Positions 17,612 to 25,940 of a stretch of DNA of 43,007 nucleotides are shown in pieces. Origin of the DNA: an uncultured Eubacteriales bacterium (GTDB lineage Bacteria; Bacillota; Clostridia; Oscillospirales; UBA644); assembly GCA_959604355.1 (NCBI GenBank), contig CAUHAO010000014.1:1-43007 (forward strand), given 5' to 3'. The first letter of the stretch is position 1. Every line of letters begins with the position of its first letter. Position numbers and translations under genes: made by a program. The notes beneath the pieces were generated by a model. The model was not told where the DNA came from, ran no database searches, and saw only the letters and a list, made by a program, of their open reading frames with translations.

Positions 17612-18871
17612 TTACGCCTCCTTGTATTCGGTAATATATCCTGTCAGCGCACTTGCGGCGGCAGTATGAGGAGAGGCGAGATATACTTCGCTGTCAACAT
17701 GTCCCATACGACCGACAAAGTTACGGTTTGTAGTAGCAATACACTTTTCGCCTGCGGCAAGAATACCCATATATCCGCCGAGACACGGGCCGCAGGTGGG
17801 TGTGGAAACGACAGCGCCTGCATCGATAAATGCGGTGTACCATCCGCGCTCTACGCACTCACGGAGAATTTGCATTGTTCCCGGAATGATGATGCAGCGA
17901 ATACCGTTAGCCACTTTTTTGCCTTTCAAAATGTTGTAGGCCGCTTCCATATCCTCCATTCTGCCGTTGGTGCAGGAACCGATAACAACTTGGTCAAGCT
18001 TAATATCATGCAATTCGCTGGCAGGGTGAGTATTTTCAGGAAGATGCGGACAAGCAACGGTGGGAACGATTTTAGACAAGTCGATATCAATGACCTTTTC
18101 GTATTCCGCATCGGAATCCGCTTCAAACACTATGGGCTTTCTTTCACTTCTGCCGTCAAGGTATTCAAGAGTTACATCGTCTACGGGGAAAATGCCGTTT
18201 TTCGCGCCTGCTTCGATTGCCATATTGCAGATGCAAAAACGGTCATCCATCGAAAGGCCGTGCGCTCCGTCACCGACAAATTCCATACTCTTATAAAGCG
18301 CACCGTCTACGCCTATCATACCGATAACAGTAAGGATAACATCCTTCCCGCTGCAGTTAGACGGCAGTTTGCCGGTCAAATTAAACTTAATAGCAGAAGG
18401 CACTTTGAACCAAGCCATACCCGTTGCCATGCCTGCCGCCATATCAGTAGAACCCACACCGGTGGAAAAAGCACCGAGAGCTCCGTAGGTACATGTGTGA
18501 CTGTCCGCGCCGATGATGCAATCGCCTGCAGTTACAACACCTTGTTCGGGAAGAAGAGCGTGCTCAATTCCCATTTTACCGACATCATAAAAATGACTTA
18601 CACAGTGCGAACAAGCAAATTCACGGCAGGTCTTGGACTGTTCCGCCGCTTTGATATCCTTGTTGGGAACAAAGTGGTCAAGCACGATAGCAATTCTGTC
18701 CTTGTCAAATACTTTATCAAAACCCGCCTTTTTAAATTCATTTACAGCAACGGGAGTAGTAATATCATTGCCGAGAACAATATCCAACTTTGCGTTAATA
18801 AGCTGTCCGGCAACAACTTTGTTAAGCCCTGCGTGGGCTGCAAGGATTTTTTGTGTCATAGTCATTCCCAT
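17612..18871 (-). CDS. leuC: 3-isopropylmalate dehydratase large subunit
   Basis: 419 aa aconitase-family subunit, the short type that pairs with a LeuD of about 165 aa. It isomerises 2- to 3-isopropylmalate through a [4Fe-4S] cluster. The cluster cysteines are visible in VIGSCTNGRMED and TPTCGPCLGGYMGIL; GADSHTCTYGALGAF is the substrate motif. The start codon shares one base with the leuA stop (TAATG). Confidence 0.97.
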   Translation of the reverse strand: MGMTMTQKILAAHAGLNKVVAGQLINAKLDIVLGNDITTPVAVNEFKKAGFDKVFDKDRIAIVLDHFVPNKDIKAAEQSKTCREFACSHCVSHFYDVGKMGIEHALLPEQGVVTAGDCIIGADSHTCTYGALGAFSTGVGSTDMAAGMATGMAWFKVPSAIKFNLTGKLPSNCSGKDVILTVIGMIGVDGALYKSMEFVGDGAHGLSMDDRFCICNMAIEAGAKNGIFPVDDVTLEYLDGRSERKPIVFEADSDAEYEKVIDIDLSKIVPTVACPHLPENTHPASELHDIKLDQVVIGSCTNGRMEDMEAAYNILKGKKVANGIRCIIIPGTMQILRECVERGWYTAFIDAGAVVSTPTCGPCLGGYMGILAAGEKCIATTNRNFVGRMGHVDSEVYLASPHTAAASALTGYITEYKEA

Positions 18872-20547
18872 TACTTCACATCTCCTTTGGTCATATTACA
18901 GAAAGCACTGAGCAGAGCATTTGTGCTGGCTTTAATGACGTCCGTATCGGTGCCCGCACCCCAGAACATCGTTCCGTCCTCACGTTCCAAGCCGATATAC
19001 GAAGCTGCAACACTGCGAGAACCCTGTCCCTGCATACTGTGTTGCGTGAATACCTGCAGGGTATACTGTTCTCCGGTGAATTTGCAGAGAGCGTTGTTTA
19101 CCGCACTAAGCGTACCGTTGCCTTCGGCTTCCATTTCTGTCTCTTTGCCGTCTCTCATAAAGGTAATGTTGATCTTCACTACATCATTTTCACGCATAAA
19201 GTCGAAGTCAGTCACTTCAATTCCGCTGTCAAGATTCAAATAATTCGTTGTGAAGATGTCCAGCACCTCGTCGGGCTTGAGCTCCTTATGTTCGTGGTCG
19301 GAAATTTCCTTGCACATATAGCTGAAATGCTCTCGCATTTTCGGGGGCAGGTTGTAGCCGAAGGTTTGCTCCAGAAGATAACCGATACCACCCTTGCCCG
19401 ACTGAGAATTAACACGGATAACATCTGCATCATATGTTCTTCCGATATCTTTCGGGTCAATCGGAATATACGGAACACTCCATTCGTGGAGTTTCATTTT
19501 GTTTCTGTATTTCATACCTTTTGCGATGGCGTCCTGATGTGAGCCTGAGAAGGCCGCGAAGACAAGCGCTCCGGCATAAGGTGCTCTCTCGTAAACGTGC
19601 ATACGGGTACATCTTTCATATTTTTCAACAAGATAGTTCATGTTGGAAAGATCGAGCTTCGGGTCAACACCGTGTGAGTACATATTCATCGCCAAGGTTA
19701 TGATATCCACATTGCCGGTTCGCTCTCCATTACCGAACAGCGTACCTTCTACGCGGTCTGCTCCTGCGAGGAGCGCTAATTCCGTATCGGCGACCCCTGT
19801 TCCTCTGTCGTTATGCGGATGAAGGGAGAGGGTTACAAACTCGCGGTATTTGAGGTTTTCACTCATGAATTCTACCTGTGAGGCGTAAACGTGCGGCAAG
19901 CTCATTTCCACCGTGACCGGCAGATTGATAATGACATTATTATCCGCGCTCGGTTCCAACACATCAAGCACGGCGTTGCAAACTTCCAATGCATATTCGG
20001 GTTCTGTTCCCGTAAAGGATTCGGGAGAATATTCAAAACGGAAGTTGCCTTCATATTCGCTTGCTAATTTCTTTACCAGTTTGGCACCGTCAACGGCAAT
20101 CTGCTTAATTTCTTCCTTGCTCTTTTTGAATACCTGCTCGCGCTGCGCCACGCTCACGGAATTGTAGAAATGAATGATCGCACTGGGGACACCTTTGCAG
20201 GCATCAAAGGTTTTTCGGATAATATGCTCTCGACACTGTGTCAGAACCTGTACGGTTACATCATCGGGAATCATATTTTTATCGATTAGAGTACGCAAGA
20301 ATTCATATTCGGTTTCGCTTGCGGCAGGAAAGCCAACCTCGATTTCCTTAAAGCCAACCTCAAGCAACACCTTGTAATATTCCAACTTTTCTTCAAGGCT
20401 CATCGGGATTACAAGACTTTGGTTTCCGTCTCGCATATCCACGCTGCACCATACCGGCGGCTTTTCAACATGGTCTTTTTCCACCCAGTGGTTATATTTT
20501 TTATCTACGGGGAAATATCCCACGCGGTATTTACTTGAATCCATCAT
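18871..20547 (-). CDS. leuA: 2-isopropylmalate synthase
   Basis: 558 aa, the longer LeuA type. The N-terminal TIM barrel has CSVDMRDGNQS (metal-binding D40), GFPAASETEYEF and LSLHPHNDRGTG (metal ligands H243 and H245). Residues about 430-558 form the LeuA dimer/regulatory domain, with GNGTLSAVNNAL and a Gly/Ser-rich GQGSRS stretch typical of the leucine-binding fold. It condenses 2-ketoisovalerate and acetyl-CoA. It is the first leu gene of the operon and starts 6 nt after ridA. Confidence 0.96.
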   Translation of the reverse strand: MMDSSKYRVGYFPVDKKYNHWVEKDHVEKPPVWCSVDMRDGNQSLVIPMSLEEKLEYYKVLLEVGFKEIEVGFPAASETEYEFLRTLIDKNMIPDDVTVQVLTQCREHIIRKTFDACKGVPSAIIHFYNSVSVAQREQVFKKSKEEIKQIAVDGAKLVKKLASEYEGNFRFEYSPESFTGTEPEYALEVCNAVLDVLEPSADNNVIINLPVTVEMSLPHVYASQVEFMSENLKYREFVTLSLHPHNDRGTGVADTELALLAGADRVEGTLFGNGERTGNVDIITLAMNMYSHGVDPKLDLSNMNYLVEKYERCTRMHVYERAPYAGALVFAAFSGSHQDAIAKGMKYRNKMKLHEWSVPYIPIDPKDIGRTYDADVIRVNSQSGKGGIGYLLEQTFGYNLPPKMREHFSYMCKEISDHEHKELKPDEVLDIFTTNYLNLDSGIEVTDFDFMRENDVVKINITFMRDGKETEMEAEGNGTLSAVNNALCKFTGEQYTLQVFTQHSMQGQGSRSVAASYIGLEREDGTMFWGAGTDTDVIKASTNALLSAFCNMTKGDVK

Positions 20548-20553
20548 AACACG

Positions 20554-20931
20554 TTACTCCTTTTCCGCTACAACTTCCACCTCGACCAAGGCTCCCTTGG
20601 GAAGATCTTTGACTGCCACACAGCTTCGAGCCGGTTTTTCCGTAAAATACTGTGCATACACTTCGTTAAATGCGGCGAAATCCGCGATATCACTTAAGAA
20701 ACATACGGTTTTTACGGCACTTTTAAGCGAGCCGCCTGCGGCGGATAGGACCGCTTCCAAATTTTTGCAGACTCTATGGGTCTGCTCGGTAATGCTTTCG
20801 CCCTCAATCACTCCTGTTTCAGGATTCAGAGGGATTTGTCCGGAGGTGAAGATGAGATTACCTACGCATACTGCCTGCGAATAAGGTCCGATTGCCGCCG
20901 GGGCCTGGTTTGTTTGAACTTTGCTGCTCAT
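20554..20931 (-). CDS. ridA: RidA family reactive-intermediate deaminase
   Basis: 125 aa from ATG 20931, chosen because AAAGGAG lies 8 nt upstream; an upstream TTG (20949) falls before that ribosome site. The family motifs are QAPAAIGPYSQAV, FTSGQIPLNPETG and the terminal RSCVAVKDLPKGALVEVEVV with the catalytic Arg. RidA hydrolyses the 2-aminoacrylate/2-aminocrotonate enamines released by threonine dehydratase, which fits its place 20 nt after ilvA. Confidence 0.95.
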   Translation of the reverse strand: MSSKVQTNQAPAAIGPYSQAVCVGNLIFTSGQIPLNPETGVIEGESITEQTHRVCKNLEAVLSAAGGSLKSAVKTVCFLSDIADFAAFNEVYAQYFTEKPARSCVAVKDLPKGALVEVEVVAEKE

Positions 20932-20951
20932 AACATTAACTCCTTTCAAAA

Positions 20952-22142
20952 TTACACTATTTTAAATCCTTCATCACTCAAAGACTGTATGATCAGATTG
21001 GCGTGTTTAAAATCTCTTGTTTCCATTTCAATACGGAGGAAACACCCGTTAACACTTTCGGTGTTGCCTTTTTCATAGTGAACACCGGTTACATTACCGC
21101 CGCAATCGGCTATAATCCGGGAAATGTCTTTCAGTTGTCCCGGCTTGTCGATAAGCTCAATAAGAAGGCTGGACGAACGACCGGAATTGAGAAGCCCGCG
21201 ATCGATTACACGGGACAGGCTTGTAACATCAATATTACCGCCGGATACGACTGCAACCACGCGCTTGCCTTTAAGATTAAATTTGTTAAACATAACAGCC
21301 GCAACCGCCGTTGCTCCTGCGCCTTCGGCAATCATTTTTTGCTTTTCGATGAGAGCAAGGATGGCGCTTGAAACTTCGTCATCGGTAACAAGAGCGATTT
21401 CATCAACATACTCCTTAACGAGAGCATAGGTGTTTTCGCCCGGCTTCTTGACGGCTATACCGTCTGCGATGGTGGAGACAGAGGGAAGACACTCGATTTC
21501 CCCGTCCTTTATCGAGTTATACATACTCGGTGCGCCGGCGACCTGCACACCATAGACCTTCACGGACGGCCTGATTTGCTTTGCTGTATAGGCAATGCCG
21601 GAGATGAGTCCGCCTCCGCCTATCGGGACTACGATAGCATCGATATTATCAAGGTCGTTCAAGATCTCGAGAGCAATGGTGCCTTGACCTGCGATTACAT
21701 TTTCATCATCAAAGGGATGTACGAAAGTATATCCTTCACTTTCTTTCAGTTCCAACGCCTTCTGGTAGGCATCATCGTAGCAGCCTTCCACCAAGCAAAC
21801 CTCGGCGCCGAAGCCCTTGGTTGCCTCCACTTTTGAAATAGGTGCAGTATCCGGTAGGCAAATCAAGGATTTGATTCCGTTCTTGGTCGCCGCAAGAGCA
21901 ACCCCCTGTGCGTGATTGCCGGCCGAGCAAGCGATAACTCCCTTTTTCTTCTCTTCTTCGGAGAGCATCGCAATTTTGTACGCTGAACCTCTCACCTTAA
22001 AGGAGCCGGTGATTTGCAGGTTTTCGGGCTTTAGATATAGTTCACAGTCGGGAGCAATACCGTAGGCTCTGACGACATTCGTTTCACGAATGATGTTTTT
22101 CAGCACCGTCTGTGCATTGAATACTTTGTCGAGAGATAACAT
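20952..22142 (-). CDS. ilvA: Threonine ammonia-lyase, short form with one ACT-like domain
   Basis: 396 aa from ATG 22142, with AAAGG 8-9 nt upstream. An in-frame TTG at 22205 lies inside the T-box terminator and is not credible. The PLP lysine is K49 in ITGSFKVRGSAYK, and SAGNHAQG is the phosphate-binding loop. Residues about 325-396 form a single ACT-like domain (LLIELIDKPGQLKDISRII), so this is the roughly 400-aa form and not the 500-aa E. coli IlvA. It makes 2-ketobutyrate for isoleucine. It is the first gene of the operon, which explains the isoleucine specifier in the leader. Confidence 0.95.
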   Translation of the reverse strand: MLSLDKVFNAQTVLKNIIRETNVVRAYGIAPDCELYLKPENLQITGSFKVRGSAYKIAMLSEEEKKKGVIACSAGNHAQGVALAATKNGIKSLICLPDTAPISKVEATKGFGAEVCLVEGCYDDAYQKALELKESEGYTFVHPFDDENVIAGQGTIALEILNDLDNIDAIVVPIGGGGLISGIAYTAKQIRPSVKVYGVQVAGAPSMYNSIKDGEIECLPSVSTIADGIAVKKPGENTYALVKEYVDEIALVTDDEVSSAILALIEKQKMIAEGAGATAVAAVMFNKFNLKGKRVVAVVSGGNIDVTSLSRVIDRGLLNSGRSSSLLIELIDKPGQLKDISRIIADCGGNVTGVHYEKGNTESVNGCFLRIEMETRDFKHANLIIQSLSDEGFKIV

Positions 22143-22202
22143 TGTTCGTTTCGCCTTTCTGAATTTTAAGTTTAAGCGTTCGGTTTTAGCTTTAAGGCAA
22201 AA

Positions 22203-22243
22203 CAAAAACCCGCCTCAAAGCTTTTAATTGCTTTGAGACGGGT
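22203..22243 (-). terminator. T-box-controlled terminator ahead of ilvA
   Basis: Stem of 22230-22243 with 22208-22221, loop of 8 nt, then a T-run on the minus strand (22203-22208). CTCAAA in the 5' arm (plus 22232-22237) can instead pair with TTTGAG just before the T-box motif (plus 22274-22279), so terminator and antiterminator exclude each other. Confidence 0.93.
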
Positions 22244-22498
22244 GCTATTACAAATACAACACTCGCGGTACCACTCAAATTGCGGATATAAAATATCCGC
22301 CATCTCTTCGAAGTCTATCAACCTCTATGCACTGACGTAGCATACACGGGAAGTCCCTACTGGGTGTTAAGCCTTTGGGTCTTCCGGCTCGGAAGTGATG
22401 GGAAATTCTACTGTATTTTATCGGGATCGCACCGTCCCCGACTCTCTGGGAAAATAGCTCATAGGTTCCGTCTTCGTCGTAGCCTTTGATTTTTTAAT
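22203..22498 (-). promoter_or_regulatory. T-box riboswitch, second specifier domain (Ile) plus expression platform
   Basis: Minus-strand landmarks in order: stem I base AAGGCT..GACGAAGA, distal motifs CAGAGAG and GGTGCGA, specifier AUC followed by ACTTCCGAGCC (codon at plus 22397-22399), a stem II/IIA-B block (22309-22350), stem III GCGGATAT/ATATCCGC, T-box TGGTACCGCG (plus 22264-22273) and the terminator. Uncharged tRNA-Ile would stabilise the antiterminator and allow ilvA and the rest of the operon to be transcribed. The alignment of the triplet before ACTTCCGAGC is the basis for the specifier call. Confidence 0.9.
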
Positions 22499-22688
22499 CG
22501 AAGTCTATCAACCTCTATGCACTAACGTAGCATGCACGGGTCGCCCTACACACTTTTCAGGTTCAGGCTTCCGGCTCGGAAGTGAGAGGACAAGGATATA
22601 TAACACACTGATTCGCACCAACCATCAGCTCTCTGCACGGTTTTTCTCCAAGACCATTCTTCGTCATAGCCTTTAAAACTATTTAATT
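22499..22688 (-). promoter_or_regulatory. Additional T-box specifier domain (Leu) without its own expression platform
   Basis: The promoter-proximal half of the leader repeats stem I (AAGGCT..GACGAAGA, CAGAGAGCTG, GGTGCGA) and stem II. The triplet before ACTTCCGAGCC is CUC (plus 22584-22586). The block 22499-22540 matches 22309-22350 at 40 of 42 positions, 190 bp apart, so the domain arose by duplication. There is no TGGTACCGCG motif and no terminator before the second domain starts. Confidence 0.85.
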
Positions 22689-22696
22689 TATTGTCT

Positions 22697-22725
22697 ATTT
22701 TAGCACCGAAAAGCGACTATGTCAA
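22697..22725 (-). promoter_or_regulatory. Promoter of the ilv-leu operon
   Basis: Minus strand: TTGACA (22720-22725), 17-bp spacer, TAAAAT (22697-22702). The transcript would start near 22690, giving a leader of about 550 nt before ilvA. Nothing recognisable lies between 22740 and the tdk remnant at 22949. Confidence 0.8.
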
Positions 22726-22948
22726 GAGAACTTTGAAAAGATAACATGTTTTTTTTGCGATATTTTTCTTACAATGGAATTTTTGGGAGATATATCACTT
22801 TCTTTTTCAGCTTGCTGCTCATCTTTGCGCCCATTATGCCGAATGCTCTCTAAAGCAATATTTTTGTGCAGCGCTTGCGAAACAGGCGAAAAGATTCTTA
22901 CGGTGAAAATCGGGTTTTGTGAGGTCATTTGCCTTGTTTTTTCTTGTG

Positions 22949-23404
22949 TTAGAGCCGGCATTTGCGGCACATCGCGACATATCTGTCGTTACCGCCGAGA
23001 CACACCTGTTCGCCGCCGAGAACGACGTTTCCGTCATCGTAAAGGCGCGCGTTTACGGTCGCTTTGGCGCCGCAGTCGCATATAGATTTGATTTCCGTAA
23101 TTGATTCCGCGATCTCGAAGAGTCTGCGGCTGCCGGGGAACATACGCATGAGAAAGTCGGTGCGTAAACCGAAACAAAGCACCGGAATATCGTAAGCTAT
23201 GACGATATTTCCGAGCTGGTCGACTTGCTCCGGTGTGAGAAACTGACATTCGCCAACGATTATGACTTTGCAGTCCGAATATCCGTCGAAATAGAGCTTA
23301 TATATGTCACGTTCCGCACCAACCGCGAGTGCGTCGGCCTCAAGACATATTCTTGAGCGAACGACATATGCTCCGTCGCGTGTATCGGCTGCAGGCTTGA
23401 TATT
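22949..23404 (-). pseudogene. tdk: Thymidine kinase remnant lacking the P-loop end
   Basis: 151 codons, read from the AAT codon at 23404-23402, match the middle and end of thymidine kinase: IKPAADTRDGAYVVRSRI, VIIVGECQFLTPEQVDQL, DIPVLCFGLRTDF, FPGSRRLFEIA, a Cys-Cys pair (CDCG), GEQVCLGGNDRYVAMCRKC. The first 30 or so residues of the family, which hold the ATP-binding P-loop, are missing. An in-frame TAA (23407-23405) sits directly before the first homologous codon, and only 15 bp separate it from the cdd stop, so there is no room for the lost part. GECQFL also differs from the usual DEAQFL. Reading: 5' deletion and a dead gene, the third member of the deo operon. Confidence 0.85.
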
Positions 23405-23422
23405 TTACAATTAAAGGCTCAT

Positions 23423-25006
23423 TTATTTGCTCTCCAGATCTTTTGCGGAGAATGACAGGGGAAGAAGTTGATAGAGCGAATATACGGTGTAATTTTCGGG
23501 AGTTCCGAGAATAACGCGAAGATCATCGTCGCAGAATTCGCGCATGACCTGCCTGCATACACCGCACGGCGCACAAGATGAAGATAATTCGGCATTTTCC
23601 TTTCCGCCGACGATCGCAATACTTACAAAATCGCGTTCCCCGTCGCTTACAGCCTTGAATATCGCAGTGCGTTCGGCACAAACACTCGGCCCGAAAGCCG
23701 CGTTTTCAATGTTGCAGCCCGAATATATTTTGCCTGATTTTGTCAGCAGGGCGGCGCCGACTTTGAAATGGGAGTACGGCGTATATGCGTTATCTCTTGC
23801 GCGCAAGGCTTCGAGTATCAGCGACTTGTCATCTGTTGCCTGCTTTTTACACAGTCCGAGAAAGCTTTCGCCTTTCGTCTGTTCCGGTTGCAGACCGAAC
23901 ATGTCGAGCACTGTCGCAGAAATATCCGCAAAAGTGCTTCTTGTTCCGAGATTGACGGGGCGGATATTCTTTCCGTAAAGGAGCATGGGCGTGTATTCCC
24001 GTGAGTGATTGGTAGACTTTGTTGACGGGTCGCAGCCATGGTCTGCGGTAATAAGCAACACGTCATCATTGTTCATTTTCCTGATAAAACCGCCGAGCCA
24101 GCGGTCGAATTCCGTCATCGCTGCCGCGTATCCGGCAACATCGTTACGGTGTCCGTAGATCATGTCAAAGTCCACGAGATTGACAAAGCAGATGCCTGTG
24201 AAGTCTTTTTCAAGCATTTTTTCTGTGACCTGCATGCCGTGGACGTTGTTTTGCGTGGGTTTGCTTTCCGAAATCCCTCTTGCGGCAAAGACATCGTTTA
24301 TTTTTCCGACGGAAACCGTGTCAAAGCCGTGCACGGAAAGCACGTCGAGCATTGTTTGTGCGGGCGGGGAAAGCGAAAAATCGTGTCTGTGCGGAGTTCT
24401 CGTATACGGGTGGTCTCCCGTGAACGGGCGCGCGATGACTCTGCCGACACCGTGCCTGCCGACGAGAATGCGGCGTGCTATCTCACAGTATTTATAAAGT
24501 TCTTCTACGGGTACAACGTCTTCGTGCGCAGCTATCTGAAACACGCTGTCGGCCGAAGTGTAGACGATGAGCTTGCCTGTGCGGACATGTTCTTGTCCGT
24601 AGTCGCGGATGACGTCTGTGCCCGAATAAGGCTTGTTGCAAAGTACGCCTCTGCCCGTTTGTTTTTCGAATTCATCCAGAATTTCCGCCGGGAAGCCGTC
24701 GGGATATGTCGGGAGCGGTTCGGGAGAAATGATCCCCGCGATTTCCCAGTGCCCGATAGTCGTGTCCTTGCCCATGGACGCTTCGCGCATACGAGCATAC
24801 GCCGCCGCAGGCTCTCGTACGCCTCCGCCGACGCCTTCGATGTTAAAAAGTCCGAGTTTTGCGAGGTTAGGACAATCGAAATCGGGATGATTTCGTATCG
24901 CGCCGAGGGTATTGCTGCCTTCGTCGTTGTAGATGTATGCATCGGGTGCTTCACCGATACCCATACTGTCGAGAACGATGAGAAAAAGCCTTTTTACGGA
25001 TCTCAT
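23423..25006 (-). CDS. deoB-cdd: Phosphopentomutase-cytidine deaminase fusion
   Basis: 527 aa from ATG 25006, with GGAGGA 7 nt upstream. Residues 1-388 are a full phosphopentomutase: metal site DSMGIGEAPDA (D13), phospho-Thr region GKDTTIGHWE (about 79-88), LVDFDMIYGHRND (about 277-289), TADHGCDPSTKSTNHSREY (about 320-338). Residues about 393-527 are a full cytidine deaminase: AYTPYSHFKVGAAL, GCNIENAAFGPSVCAERTA (C443, E445) and PCGVCRQ (C481, C484) for zinc. No stop or ribosome site separates the halves. The first half interconverts (deoxy)ribose 1- and 5-phosphate, the second deaminates (deoxy)cytidine. The gene lies between deoC and the tdk remnant, so it acts in pyrimidine deoxynucleoside salvage. 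Confidence 0.93.
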   Translation of the reverse strand: MRSVKRLFLIVLDSMGIGEAPDAYIYNDEGSNTLGAIRNHPDFDCPNLAKLGLFNIEGVGGGVREPAAAYARMREASMGKDTTIGHWEIAGIISPEPLPTYPDGFPAEILDEFEKQTGRGVLCNKPYSGTDVIRDYGQEHVRTGKLIVYTSADSVFQIAAHEDVVPVEELYKYCEIARRILVGRHGVGRVIARPFTGDHPYTRTPHRHDFSLSPPAQTMLDVLSVHGFDTVSVGKINDVFAARGISESKPTQNNVHGMQVTEKMLEKDFTGICFVNLVDFDMIYGHRNDVAGYAAAMTEFDRWLGGFIRKMNNDDVLLITADHGCDPSTKSTNHSREYTPMLLYGKNIRPVNLGTRSTFADISATVLDMFGLQPEQTKGESFLGLCKKQATDDKSLILEALRARDNAYTPYSHFKVGAALLTKSGKIYSGCNIENAAFGPSVCAERTAIFKAVSDGERDFVSIAIVGGKENAELSSSCAPCGVCRQVMREFCDDDLRVILGTPENYTVYSLYQLLPLSFSAKDLESK

Positions 25007-25042
25007 TTTCAATTCCTCCGAAAGAAGATATAAAACGGGAAT

Positions 25043-25702
25043 TTATTTTTGTTCAAGAGCCTTTACGGCTTTTACGACGCGGCTCGTGCCGAGCCTGTCC
25101 GCGCCGAGTGCGATGAAATCTTCCGCGTCATCGAGGTTCGCTATGCCTCCGGCCGCTTTGACCTTCACGTTTTTGCCGACGTTTTTGCGCATGAGCTTAA
25201 TATCTTCTCTCGTTGCGCCGGCGGAGGAAAAGCCCGTGGATGTTTTTATGAAGTCCGCGCCCGCTTCGGTGACGATTTTGCACATTCTGATTTTTTCCTC
25301 TTCTGTAAGAAGGCACGTTTCGATTATGACTTTAAGGATCTTGTCGCCGCATGCTTTTTTCAGGGCGGTTATTTCGTCGCGGACATAGTCGTCCTTGCCT
25401 TCTTTGAGTGCGCCGATATTTATTACCATGTCAATTTCGTCCGCACCCGCGCGGAGGGCGTCTTCGGTCTCAAAAAGCTTGACGGCGGTTGTATTATAGC
25501 CGTTCGGAAAGCCTATGACCGTGCATATATTCAATTTGTCGCCGACGTATTTCTTTGCCTCTGAGACAAAACAGGGAGGGATACATACCGATGCCGTGCC
25601 GTATTTCATGCCGTCGTCGCATATCTCTTTTATCTGCTCCCATGTTGAGGTTTGAGCGAGAAGGGTATGATCGCATTTTGAAAGAATGTTTTTGATATTC
25701 AT
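25043..25702 (-). CDS. deoC: Deoxyribose-phosphate aldolase
   Basis: 219 aa from ATG 25702, with GGAGGT about 7 nt upstream; a longer frame to 25768 would begin inside the promoter. It splits 2-deoxyribose 5-phosphate into glyceraldehyde 3-phosphate and acetaldehyde. The Schiff-base lysine is K153 in FIKTSTGFSSAGAT, KVKAAGGI supplies the second lysine, and TVIGFPNGYNTT is the family motif. It is the first gene of the deo operon, 36 nt before deoB-cdd. Confidence 0.96.
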   Translation of the reverse strand: MNIKNILSKCDHTLLAQTSTWEQIKEICDDGMKYGTASVCIPPCFVSEAKKYVGDKLNICTVIGFPNGYNTTAVKLFETEDALRAGADEIDMVINIGALKEGKDDYVRDEITALKKACGDKILKVIIETCLLTEEEKIRMCKIVTEAGADFIKTSTGFSSAGATREDIKLMRKNVGKNVKVKAAGGIANLDDAEDFIALGADRLGTSRVVKAVKALEQK

Positions 25703-25735
25703 AAAGTATACCTCCGGATAAACGCTTTCATTTAC

Positions 25736-25779
25736 TATACTATCATATATAGTATACCATACTGTCATTCTCTTTTCAA
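25736..25779 (-). promoter_or_regulatory. deo operon promoter with overlapping operator dyad
   Basis: Minus strand: TTGAAA (25774-25779), 17-bp spacer, TATACT (25751-25756). The dyad TATACTAT-5 nt-ATAGTATA (25736-25756) covers the -10 and the start point, a typical position for a repressor. A DeoR-type regulator is plausible, but none is encoded in this window. Confidence 0.7.
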
Positions 25780-25940
25780 GTATTATTGAAAAAATTCGAA
25801 CAATTCGATACGAAAAATGTTATTTTGAGTTGCCGTTTTTTTTACATATCTGCCTAAAAATAAGAGTATTATATCATTATATTATAGATATACAGATACT
25901 ACTGTGCGGCTCATCTGCACAGAGAGAAGGGAAGTACTAA

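Noticed and set aside
17561..19243. 560-codon plus-strand reading frame over leuD, leuC and leuA
   Set aside because: Antisense shadow of three convincing enzymes; no promoter, ribosome site or recognisable domain.
22499..22560. A separate antiterminator/terminator for the first T-box domain
   Set aside because: No TGGTACC-type motif and only a tiny A/T hairpin (GATT/AATC) without a T-run before the second domain begins.
22722..22970. 82-codon minus-strand frame between the tdk remnant and the ilv promoter
   Set aside because: Overlaps both the tdk end and the ilv promoter, has no ribosome site and no recognisable protein.
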